Notes: generated from the letters alone by a model not told the origin. Positions 1-6,431 are shown, numbered from the stretch's first letter. The stretch is DNA of 8,253 nt from Candidatus Cloacimonadota bacterium (GCA_028703735.1 JAQVMI010000067.1:1-8253), one strand, 5' to 3'. Translations and numbers: made by a program.

Positions 1-244
1 TTTCAATCCCAGTACTACCTTGCATTATGGGATAGACAAGGCAGGCAAAGTAAACATTGATATCTACAATTCCCGTGGACAACGGGTGAAGAGCTATAAT
101 CAGGAACACAGTAGTGCCGGTTACTATCGTTTGATCTGGGATGGAACAGACGATAATGGCAAAACTCTTAGCAGTGGCATATATTTCTACAAAATGCGCA
201 CCAAAGCCTTTAGTGCCACCCGCAAGATGATTCTTAGCAAATAA
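1..244 (+). CDS. C-terminal end of a secreted protein with FlgD-like T9SS sorting domain (5' partial)
   Basis: The frame is open from base 2 to the TAA at 242-244, giving the last 80 residues of a protein that begins outside the window. They start FNPSTTLHYGI and continue with IDIYNSRGQRVKSY, AGYYRLIWDGTDDNGK and LSSGIYFYKM, ending RKMILSK. This is the FlgD-like immunoglobulin fold used as a C-terminal sorting signal (Por/type IX secretion type A) in Cloacimonadota, Fibrobacterota and relatives. It is normally removed when the protein is secreted and attached to the cell surface. The passenger domain is outside the window, so its activity cannot be told. The internal TTG at 20 is not a plausible start because the conserved FNPSTT lies before it. 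A strong hairpin follows 54 bases after the stop. Confidence 0.9.
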   Translation, partial: FNPSTTLHYGIDKAGKVNIDIYNSRGQRVKSYNQEHSSAGYYRLIWDGTDDNGKTLSSGIYFYKMRTKAFSATRKMILSK

Positions 245-298
245 CGGTATGTGGCTACATCGTTAACTTACGGTAAGCATACCCGAAATGAATTGATT

Positions 299-337
299 AG
301 GGTGATTTTAGCGTTTTTTAGCTAACATCACCCTTTT
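299..337 (+). terminator. Rho-independent terminator of the secreted-protein gene
   Basis: AGGGTGAT (299-306) pairs with ATCACCCT (327-334), and inside it TTAGC (308-312) pairs with GCTAA (321-325). The result is a 13-bp stem with one internal mismatch, an 8-base T-rich loop and a short T run (334-337). It stands 54 bases after the stop of the upstream gene and no gene follows closely, so it most likely ends that transcript. The stem is nearly symmetric, but T tracts favour the + direction. Confidence 0.75.
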
Positions 338-440
338 CACAAAACAGTAAGTTCTGGTCTTTTACACGGCTACAGGTAATCCTTATAATTACTAAACAAG
401 GTAAAAACTACCGGATAAAACTTGGCTCACTTGGACAAAT

Positions 441-520
441 GGGAAAGCATAGCAGGAGTCATTCAGCCCTGCGAGGTGTTTTAGCTTATCACTAATTATG
501 TGGGCTGAAGGACTAATGCG
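441..520 (+). repeat. Dispersed hairpin repeat, copy 1
   Basis: This 80-bp stretch matches 2277-2356 at 73 of 80 positions (66 of 70 over 451-520). It contains a 13-bp inverted repeat: AGTCATTCAGCCC (457-469) faces GGGCTGAAGGACT (502-514) with one mismatch, around a 32-base loop. All four substitutions in the 70-bp core fall in the loop, and both arms are identical between copies. There is no open frame of note. It could be a small palindromic mobile or extragenic element, or an RNA hairpin. I do not recognise the family. Confidence 0.75.
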
Positions 521-545
521 ATGGATGGCGGTAAGAGGTTGCATG

Positions 546-569
546 GGTGCGGGTTGCAAACCACGCACC
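546..569. repeat. Inverted repeat beside the tandem repeats
   Basis: GGTGCGGGTT (546-555) pairs with AACC-A-CGCACC (559-569), leaving a GCA loop and one bulged A. The centre GGTTGCAAACC resembles the centres GGATGCAATCC of the two tandem repeats that follow at once, so this may be a diverged member of the same set. Confidence 0.5.
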
Positions 570-570
570 T

Positions 571-635
571 ACAACAGGATGCAATCCTATGTTACAAACC
601 CAACCTTACAACAGGATGCAATCCTATGTTACAAA
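571..635. repeat. Two tandem 28-bp repeats with palindromic core
   Basis: The 28-base unit at 571-598 is repeated exactly at 608-635, a period of 37 bases. Each unit holds the near-palindrome AGGATGCAATCCT (576-588 and 613-625). They lie 83 bases upstream of the zinc-ribbon start. They could be protein-binding sites or a short extragenic repeat. Two copies with a 9-base gap are too few and too close for a CRISPR array. Confidence 0.75.
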
Positions 636-717
636 AACAAGAACGTAGATTAGGGCTTGCTAATTGGGCATTAGAGACTACATTATAACTATAACAACTA
701 ATAAAGGTGGTATCACT

Positions 718-1071
718 ATGCCAAGAAATATTACTGTGGAACTAAAGTGCCGTTACTGCGGAGAATCCCTTTCGGACGATTCACATCAGGTGGACGGGAA
801 TCCGGGGATAAAGCTTAAGGTGCGTTCTGGCGATACTAATGCAACTGTGTGGCTATCCGCTATCTTCGGAAGCAATAATCTGGAAAGCGAAGTGCAATTC
901 AAGAAAGGTGAGATAGTGGAGTTCTCCTGTCCAAACTGCTCCGCGCCCCAAACCAGCAGTAAGATATGTGATGTTTGTGGAGCTCCGGTTGCTTTGTTTA
1001 AGCTCTCCGATGGTGGTAAGGTGCGAGTTTGCACCCGAAGTGGCTGCAAAAACATTTGGTTGGATTTATAG
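718..1071 (+). CDS. Small four-cluster zinc-ribbon protein, function unknown
   Basis: The protein has 117 residues, starting MPRNITVELK. I chose the ATG at 718 because AAAGGTGG lies 8 bases before it, whereas the in-frame TTG at 664 has no site. Cysteines come in pairs: C11-x2-C14, C71-x2-C74, C84-x2-C87 and C105-x4-C110. This is enough for two zinc sites. The first pair opens the chain, and the last three clusters form a compact C-terminal half with CPNC, CDVCGAP and CTRSGCKN. The stretch between (about 15-70) looks like a small beta domain. There is no signal peptide or membrane segment, so it should be cytoplasmic. Many such proteins bind nucleic acid or serve as structural modules, but nothing here fixes a role. 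It stands alone and converges on the AI-2E gene, 38 bases apart. The antisense open frame at 786-1088 is a shadow. Confidence 0.75.
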   Translation: MPRNITVELKCRYCGESLSDDSHQVDGNPGIKLKVRSGDTNATVWLSAIFGSNNLESEVQFKKGEIVEFSCPNCSAPQTSSKICDVCGAPVALFKLSDGGKVRVCTRSGCKNIWLDL

Positions 1072-1109
1072 CACAACCTACAGCACATTACATAAGCCAG
1101 AACCTCTGT

Positions 1110-2180
1110 TTAATTACCGCTGATGATGGCAGAGATGATGCTTTTTGCGTCTATGCGCTTTAAAACAATATTAATGGCACTGGTAATGGGAACCGCGATC
1201 ATCATTCCCACAATACCCCAAACATAAGCCCAGAAAATAAGCGAGATTATTACCACAATTGGGCTTAGATTCAGTTTGTTGCCCATCAGTCTGGGTTCCA
1301 TATAGTTGCCGAAAAACAGCTCGTTCCCGGTAAGCAAGATTATTAAAGCAATTAATCTGAACCCAATCCCATATTGAAGAAAGCAGATGGTGAGTGGAAA
1401 CAGAGTGCTTAAAATGGAACCGATATTGGGAATAAAGCTTAGCGCAAAGTAGAACATCCCGGCAACAATCACAAAATCCACACCGAATATCCACAGGAGC
1501 AGCATGGCAATGGTTGCTGCACATCAGCCCAGCAAGGTTTTGTTCGTAAAGTACCTTTGAATCTGGGTTTGGATGCTAAGCAAGGTATCAAATGTCTTTT
1601 GATTCTCTGATTCGGTTAATACCTCTCGCACCCTTTTTTCCATCTTCCCTGCTCCACCAACTAAAAACAGCAAAAAGACCAAGGTTAGAAACACCCGGCT
1701 GCCTGTATTCATAAACGCTCCCATGGTCTTCGAAGCAAAGCCGGTGATGGAAAAGCTCCCCCCGGAGAGCAAGGCAGAAGGATCAAAACTGGGGAAACCG
1801 GCAAGGGCGATATCCAGCCTGGACGCCAACTGCAAATTAAGTGTCTGCAAATACTGAAGCTGCTGCACCAGTTTAGTTTGATACTTAGGCAATTGCTGCA
1901 CAAAGCTATTCCCTGCAGCATAGACGACCAATCCCAGCGAGACAAACACAATGGTGATGATCAACATCATCAGCAGCATATTCAGCCAAAAGGGAAGCTT
2001 ATGCTTGCTTAGCCAGGAACGCATTGGGGCAAATACAAAACTGATGAAGATGGCAAAGATCAGTGGTATAAATATCATCTCCAAAGCCTTCAGGATGATA
2101 ACCACAACCGGCAGAATAAGGATAATCAGCAGGATTCTATGCCAACTGAGTTCTAACAGCACTTTTTGCTCGAACTTCAT
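1110..2180 (-). pseudogene. AI-2E/PerM-family membrane transporter interrupted by one in-frame TGA
   Basis: Reading leftward from ATG 2180 (GGAG 9 bases upstream), 218 codons are followed by TGA at 1526-1524 and then 137 more codons in the same frame to TAA at 1110. The 356 positions match the usual length of the AI-2E (formerly UPF0118) family. The N-terminal half has hydrophobic helices at about residues 15-45 and 65-95, a soluble loop, and a helix at about 162-178. After the stop come the family hallmarks WIFGVDF, FIPNIGS, NYMEPRLMGNKLNLSPIVV and WAYVWGIVGMMIAVP. Relatives are exporters or Na+/H+ antiporters of the inner membrane. The stop falls at the KTLLG segment, so the first part alone lacks the conserved core. 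The ATG at 1505 has no ribosome site, making restart doubtful. TGA ends the 4316-5434 gene normally, so the code is not changed. A nonsense mutation or a sequence error is likeliest. Confidence 0.8.
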
Positions 2181-2276
2181 ACTACACTCCTTTTAGTAGG
2201 GACTACAAAGTAAACATTGGTTACCTCAATATACAAGATAGTCGAAATTATCTAAAAATGCAGATTCTTTTCTGTG

Positions 2277-2356
2277 GGGATGGCAAAGCAGGAGTCATTC
2301 AGCCCTTGGAGGTGTTTTTGCTTATCACTAATTATGCGGGCTGAAGGACTAATGCG
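2277..2356 (+). repeat. Dispersed hairpin repeat, copy 2
   Basis: This is the second copy of the 441-520 repeat, in the same orientation, 1,836 bases away. The inverted-repeat arms are at 2293-2305 and 2338-2350. It lies between the divergent AI-2E and beta-barrel genes. The two copies bracket the zinc-ribbon and AI-2E genes. No target-site duplication is obvious next to either copy. Confidence 0.75.
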
Positions 2357-2447
2357 GGCAGACGGAGAACCCAATATGCTATGTCCATTGGTTGAGATTA
2401 TTGAACAGTCTCAGTAAATGTAGCGTGAAGCCGCGCGAAAAAAAGGC

Positions 2448-2477
2448 TTGACGATTATCTCGCAATAAGTTTATGCT
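2448..2477 (+). promoter_or_regulatory. Possible sigma-70 promoter of the beta-barrel gene
   Basis: TTGACG (2448-2453) and TATGCT (2472-2477) are 18 bases apart. Transcription would begin near 2484, only about 10 bases before the ATG at 2494, which would cut into the GGAAG ribosome site at 2484-2488. That makes the assignment doubtful, but it is the only well-spaced pair seen in this intergenic region. Confidence 0.35.
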
Positions 2478-2493
2478 ACAAACGGAAGTATTT

Positions 2494-3183
2494 ATGAAAA
2501 GATTGCTAATTCTAATGTGTCTGGTGTATTTTATTTACATACACTTACAAGCTCAGGAATCCTCTTTTGTTGGGAGTGAACTGGCAAGAAAGTCTCCCTG
2601 GAGTTTTGGTTTTCAGTTGGGAGCAGGTCTGAGCCACATACTTGAAGAGGAAAGCAAATTAGATCAATGGACAACTACACCTCAGATTGGTTATGGCGTA
2701 TTGGTCTGCTACAGAATTAGACCATGGTTGGAACTGCAAACTGAACTATCTGAGTTCAAACACAGATCAAGATGCCTTGTTATTCATCCCTACCCCTATA
2801 GTCCCGAGATGCAAGCCAGTATTAAGGATAAAATGTTCCGAGTTCCCTTAACCCTTAAGCTACTTACACCCGAAAGGTTTTCCCTTTCGAATATGTATTT
2901 GGGAGCAGGAGTGTATCTGGATAAACCTCAAACCGCAGTTTTGAGTGAAAAAATCAGCTATATCAATTCGATTGTAGTGCAAAGCCGGAACATCATCTCC
3001 GATTACCCCAAACTATCTTATGGTTTTCAGGTTCAGCTTGGTAACAGACTTAATGTTGGAAGTATAGAATTCCGCTACAATTATGAAATCAGTGATTTCA
3101 AAATTGAAGGGCTTGATACCGGCAGCCTAAGACATAACAGCTACTTCTTTATCTATAGCATTATACTCAGCAATTTTTCATAA
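2494..3183 (+). CDS. Outer-membrane beta-barrel protein
   Basis: The protein has 229 residues from ATG 2494, preceded by GGAAG 5 bases upstream. The frame extends to an ATG at 2473, but that start would put MLQTEVF before the signal peptide and has no ribosome site. MKRLLILMCLVYFIYIHLQA is a classic signal peptide, probably cut after A20. The rest alternates hydrophobic and polar residues with aromatic edges (WSFGFQLGAGLSHI, YGVLVCYRIRPWLELQTEL, YLGAGVYLD, YGFQVQLGNRLNVGSIEFRYNYEI, YFFIYSIIL), typical of the small 8-strand outer-membrane barrels (PorT-like/OMP_b-brl) of FCB bacteria. The loop around residues 85-105 is rich in Pro and Tyr. Substrate or partner is unknown. It converges on the lipoprotein pair with only 41 bases between and no clear terminator. 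Confidence 0.75.
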   Translation: MKRLLILMCLVYFIYIHLQAQESSFVGSELARKSPWSFGFQLGAGLSHILEEESKLDQWTTTPQIGYGVLVCYRIRPWLELQTELSEFKHRSRCLVIHPYPYSPEMQASIKDKMFRVPLTLKLLTPERFSLSNMYLGAGVYLDKPQTAVLSEKISYINSIVVQSRNIISDYPKLSYGFQVQLGNRLNVGSIEFRYNYEISDFKIEGLDTGSLRHNSYFFIYSIILSNFS

Positions 3184-3224
3184 CGTAAATAAAACTAAAG
3201 ACTCAGCAACAATAAATTGCAAAC

Positions 3225-4319
3225 TTACTGAAGCTCCAGGGGATGGGAGCTGGTTTTATCAGTTTGCACTTGGTAATTGGTCAATAGATAAAGATCCTTA
3301 CCATCCCATCCAGGTGCCAAAAGTGCAGAGCCTGGATATGGTTTTCCATTTATCACGCCAGGGATAAGGGTCTTTCTTTCCCCAGTTTCCAGATTAAGCC
3401 GGTAAACCTTGTTTCCTATGCTGTAGAAGAGAAAGTTAGCACCTCTTGCCAGGGCATAATTGCGGCTGATGCCACTCACAACGTTCCAAACCATGCTGAG
3501 GTTATCACGATAGTACAAAGTGGTTGAGACATAATTTTCTACACTGCCTAAGATGAACCTGCCGTCAAAGCTCTGCTGACTCCAAACTTGGTACGGCGGA
3601 ACAACAGATCTTTGCGTCCCATCCAGATTCATTCGCATCAGGTATTTATTAATGTTGTCACTGCTGTTGTAATACACAGCTTCTTGTAAGTGATCCACCC
3701 ATGCGTTTTTGATACCTCGGTCGGTTGAGGCAACTCCAGATGACAGGCTGAAAATATTATGATTAAACATATCCAAAACCGAAGGATAACCACCACTGTG
3801 AGAGTAATATCCCGAAGAATCTGTGCTTCTGAGATAGCAGAGATATCGCCCATCTTTGGAAATGCGGGGACGTACAAAATTCATGGAAGTGGAGTCCACC
3901 AGAGTTTCATAGGCGTATGAGCCGAGATTCATGCGCCTGATTTTGCCCCACCCTCCAAAGTACAGCCACTTGCCATCAAGGCTTAGATCGATTGCAGGAG
4001 AACTAAGATAGCTGTAGCTGCCTATGGGTGTGATGTCTGTTAAAACTCCGCTAATAGGGTTATAAACATGTAGTGAATCATGCACCATCAGTATCCTGCC
4101 ATCTTTCAGGCGATCCAGAGTGAGATTTGTTCTGGAAAGTGCTGGAAAATCGTAAGAACTAAGCTGCCCCAGCGAATCCACATGAGCTATATAATATACG
4201 TAGTTTGGATAAGTATAGTTGTCGTCGTCTTTGTTTTTAAGGCATGCAGTACTTGTGAGAGTAATAAATGTAAGCAAAGCAATAAGCAATCGGGATGTCC
4301 TAAAACTAATTTTGTTCAT
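3225..4319 (-). CDS. Beta-propeller lipoprotein, second gene of a coupled pair
   Basis: The protein has 364 residues. The N-terminus MNKISFRTSR plus a hydrophobic stretch and STAC (Cys26) is a lipoprotein signal, so it should be membrane-anchored and exposed to the periplasm or surface. After a DDDN linker come repeated units of the TolB/WD-like propeller type: DLSLDGKWLYFGG, RISKDGRYLCYL, SFDGRFILGS, a YRLNLETGERKTL blade and GWDGKDLYLLT near the end. The start overlaps the stop of the upstream gene as ATGA, so translation is coupled. The two products look like distant paralogues and may act together. Genomes of this kind often carry such propeller lipoproteins with no known function, and I cannot name a ligand. 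Confidence 0.75.
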   Translation of the reverse strand: MNKISFRTSRLLIALLTFITLTSTACLKNKDDDNYTYPNYVYYIAHVDSLGQLSSYDFPALSRTNLTLDRLKDGRILMVHDSLHVYNPISGVLTDITPIGSYSYLSSPAIDLSLDGKWLYFGGWGKIRRMNLGSYAYETLVDSTSMNFVRPRISKDGRYLCYLRSTDSSGYYSHSGGYPSVLDMFNHNIFSLSSGVASTDRGIKNAWVDHLQEAVYYNSSDNINKYLMRMNLDGTQRSVVPPYQVWSQQSFDGRFILGSVENYVSTTLYYRDNLSMVWNVVSGISRNYALARGANFLFYSIGNKVYRLNLETGERKTLIPGVINGKPYPGSALLAPGWDGKDLYLLTNYQVQTDKTSSHPLELQ

Positions 4320-5434
4320 CGATACAACTCTTGCTCATCATTTGTCAACAAAGCTTCAGGAGAACTGAGAAGTGATTTTCCTGGGTTTCTGTAGTCTTCC
4401 CATCCTGCATAGAAGATTTTGCCTGCATCGCTGCGCCAGGTTATCTTATCTATAAATCCCGAGTAAGTAGTACGGGTATAAATGCCGTCAAACAACAATT
4501 GTTCTTCTCCAGTAGCCAAATCCAGCAGATTCAAATCTCCCAGTCCATTCCTATAGGCAGAATACAGCATCTTTCCTTCTACTGGCGAAAAAGCATAACT
4601 AAACACTTTACCTATTTCGATTGTGTCTTTATCCAGCCTGTCATAAACCTGCAAACGGTCATCCTGATCCACACTCCAGTAATTCTCACGTCTTAGCAAA
4701 CCAAAATAGCGTTGATCAGAGCTGATTTGATAACTTAATTCTGAATTCCAGGTGCCATGATAGATCAGTCTCTCTGGTTCTTCAGTATCAGGAGCAAGGC
4801 GATAAAGTGCCAGCGAACCGTTGTAGGTATGAGTCCCATAATAGTAATAAGCATCTTCGGAACTTACGTAAACAGCATGACGAACATACAACACTTGTGG
4901 TAGTTCCAACCATTCCCCCGTAAGCAAATCCAGACGGTTGATGCGTGTAGAACCTATCGCCACCAAGTATATTCCATCCAATGAGAGAGAAGGAGCGCTT
5001 AGTGTTCGGCTGTTTTTCAAGCTCAGGTTTTGCAGATTTTGCCCGTTGAAATCGCTGCGGTAGATATCACCGTTGGCAGTGTAAAAGAGCATCTGATTGG
5101 TCTGATCGATCACAAAGCCTGTAACATCCAGTGAATCTGGACTAATCTGAATAACATTGGCTCCGCCCAAAATCCGGCGATATATCTTGTTTGAGATATA
5201 AAACACCAGATCGTCTGAAACATAATAAGCACTGCCCCAAATGTTACTATAAAGACGATTATCTCTTGTAGCAAGTTCACTTCCATCAGGGTTCAGACTA
5301 CAATATATATAGTTTCCTGCAGGGACAAACGAATCATCGCAAGCACATAAAGCCAGGAGTGTAAACACCATTAATCCAAACACGGAGTGAAGCAAGAGGA
5401 GGTATTGAATCTTCGATTTTGAAACTTTTTCCAT
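4316..5434 (-). CDS. Beta-propeller lipoprotein, first gene of a coupled pair
   Basis: The protein has 372 residues. A basic N-terminus (MEKVSKSK) and hydrophobic core end in LCAC; Cys32 (preceded by L-C-A) fits a lipobox better than Cys30. Asp33-Asp34 follow. The body shows propeller blades: IYRRILGGANVIQI, MLFYTANGDIYRSDFNGQN, PSLSLDGIYLVAIG, INRLDLLTGEWLEL, AFSPVEGKMLYSAYRNG, LNLLDLATGEEQLL and WRSDAGKIFYAGWEDY, about six in all, like TolB-type sensor or scaffold domains. It overlaps the next gene by 4 bases (ATGA) and ends in TGA. No Shine-Dalgarno site precedes ATG 5434, and the presumed prophage end lies only about 17-24 bases upstream, so its native promoter and leader may have been displaced. 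Confidence 0.75.
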   Translation of the reverse strand: MEKVSKSKIQYLLLLHSVFGLMVFTLLALCACDDSFVPAGNYIYCSLNPDGSELATRDNRLYSNIWGSAYYVSDDLVFYISNKIYRRILGGANVIQISPDSLDVTGFVIDQTNQMLFYTANGDIYRSDFNGQNLQNLSLKNSRTLSAPSLSLDGIYLVAIGSTRINRLDLLTGEWLELPQVLYVRHAVYVSSEDAYYYYGTHTYNGSLALYRLAPDTEEPERLIYHGTWNSELSYQISSDQRYFGLLRRENYWSVDQDDRLQVYDRLDKDTIEIGKVFSYAFSPVEGKMLYSAYRNGLGDLNLLDLATGEEQLLFDGIYTRTTYSGFIDKITWRSDAGKIFYAGWEDYRNPGKSLLSSPEALLTNDEQELYR

Positions 5435-5457
5435 TATTGCAAAATAATTATGCCAAG

Positions 5458-5702
5458 TGTTTTGGTCAAGAAGTTTTCAACGACCAATTATGGATATAAA
5501 GAGTCACCCAATTCTTCAAATTGGCTCACTTGGACATTTGGCGATAAGTGCTTATCTGGTGGCGAGATAGATTGGACTATGTTTGGACTTGGACATTGGG
5601 AATTTGGACGTTTCTGGACTCATTTGGGTCACTGATAACTTCAAATTGAGCCGATTTTAGACTGGAGTTGGACATTCTCCCCCTCCAGTCCAAAATGCCG
5701 AA
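5458..5702 (+). promoter_or_regulatory. Prophage left end with repeated presumed transposase sites
   Basis: This 245-base non-coding stretch is dense in repeats. GTCAC-N6-CTTCAAATTG occurs at 5503-5523 and 5628-5648, and a looser relative (GTCA-N7-TTCAA) at 5465-5480. TTTGGACTTGGACAT at 5582-5596 is the exact reverse complement of the iterated word found five times at 6740-6977. Partial copies are ACTTGGACAT (5528-5537), TTTGGACG (5603-5610) and AGTTGGACAT (about 5666-5675). There are inverted repeats TTGGTC/GACCAA (5462-5467, 5482-5487) and CCAATT/AATTGG (5508-5513, 5519-5524). Mu attL has three transposase sites in about 180 bases, which this resembles in scale. The 61-residue open frame at 5450-5635 is not credible as a gene. 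Confidence 0.55.
5655..5695. repeat. Inverted repeat just after the repressor gene
   Basis: TTTTAGACTGGAG (5655-5667) faces CTCCAGTCCAAAA (5683-5695), 12 of 13 positions pairing. It sits 7 bases past the repressor stop. In the repressor transcript it would form a stable hairpin, but no T run follows in that direction, so it is a poor rho-independent terminator. It also includes GGAC/GTCC words like those of the phage sites. Confidence 0.5.
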
Positions 5703-6431
5703 TTAGAAAAGCCGCAACTGAAGTGACAAAACTCCGATCAGAAATATATCGAGACCCTGATCCTCGTCTAATATCTGGACTTTATAGTCCATATTAAATG
5801 GCTGTAAGATAATACGTTTATTAGCGGGATCAAGCTCCACTTTCTTAAGTGTCACACCGTCCTCTGCACGTACCGCACTGACCTTTTCATTAGCCATTTC
5901 CCAATCAAGCTCCTGTTTGATGATTACAATGTCCTCATGCAGGATATTGGGTTCCATGCTGTGTCCATTTACTCTAAATGCCATATAGTTATCTGGTCTG
6001 CCCGGGATGAGAGAACGCGGTATCTCAATATTCTCGCCTAAATCCCGAAGGTCTACGATGTCCTCTCTGGGTCCCGCGGAAATATCGCCGAGAATTGTGA
6101 GGTTTACAGTTCGAGTGTAATCTATTGTAGGAGCTTGGATTAGCCCTGAGCGGCTATCGACCACCTTGAGCTTCTCTTCCAGTCTTTCCTTCATCCACCC
6201 GTCAAAATCCTTCACAATTTGGGTCGTACCCTTACCAGTTAGAAGCCAATTTATGTTGATCTGGGCTTCCGACATCTTGAGTAATAGTTCGGGATCGGGA
6301 TACCTCTCACCGGACTTATAGCGGGATAATGAAGCGGCAGATATGCCAAATTTCTCGGCAAACTGATAATTCTTTAACTTCATGTTCTTCATCAGCATAG
6401 CCAGTCTTTTACCAACCTCTTTTGCTGCCAT
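5703..6431 (-). CDS. CI/LexA-type self-cleaving phage repressor (XRE HTH + S24 peptidase)
   Basis: The protein has 242 residues from ATG 6431, chosen because GGAGG stands 4 bases before it; the frame upstream to 6470 has no such site. Residues 5-60 form a lambda-type helix-turn-helix (QFAEKFGISAASLSRYKSGE). About 110-235 is a peptidase S24 domain: the cleavage loop GDISAG with a likely scissile bond Ala119-Gly120, nucleophile Ser158 in NGHSMEP, and general-base Lys196 in GVTLKKV. The Ser-Lys spacing of 38 is close to 37 in LexA. All elements for RecA-stimulated self-cleavage are present, so this lysogeny repressor is probably DNA-damage inducible, unlike the Mu c repressor. It reads divergently from the transposition genes, as expected of a master switch, and its own transcript heads toward the host lipoprotein genes. 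Confidence 0.9.
   Translation of the reverse strand: MAAKEVGKRLAMLMKNMKLKNYQFAEKFGISAASLSRYKSGERYPDPELLLKMSEAQININWLLTGKGTTQIVKDFDGWMKERLEEKLKVVDSRSGLIQAPTIDYTRTVNLTILGDISAGPREDIVDLRDLGENIEIPRSLIPGRPDNYMAFRVNGHSMEPNILHEDIVIIKQELDWEMANEKVSAVRAEDGVTLKKVELDPANKRIILQPFNMDYKVQILDEDQGLDIFLIGVLSLQLRLF

Larger units (their letters stand above)
245..717. other. Gene-poor intergenic stretch with several repeats
   Basis: No convincing gene lies in these 473 bases. They hold the terminator at 299-337, a 16-base word shared with the prophage left end (422-437), one copy of an 80-bp hairpin repeat (441-520), a hairpin GGTGCG-GGTT...AACC-A-CGCACC (546-569), two tandem 28-bp repeats (571-635), and the leader of the zinc-ribbon gene. 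I saw no well-spaced sigma-70 promoter. TATAAC occurs twice at about 684-695, but without a good -35 at the normal distance. Confidence 0.6.

Noticed and set aside
571..635. A minimal CRISPR (two 28-bp repeats)
   Set aside because: The spacer is only 9 bases and no third repeat or cas gene is seen.
786..1088. Minus-strand 100-residue open frame opposite the zinc-ribbon gene
   Set aside because: The + strand product has ordered CxxC pairs and a good ribosome site; the antisense frame has neither a recognisable domain nor a start signal.
1524..1526. TGA recoded as a sense codon across the genome
   Set aside because: TGA is used as the normal stop of the 4316-5434 lipoprotein gene, overlapping the next start.
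1110..2180. Frameshift as the cause of the split AI-2E gene
   Set aside because: The two halves are in the same frame; only a single TGA separates them.
5450..5635. A 61-residue open frame in the prophage left end
   Set aside because: It has no ribosome site, unlikely composition, and lies over the end repeats.
5655..5695. A rho-independent terminator for the repressor gene
   Set aside because: The stem is good but no T run follows it in the leftward direction.
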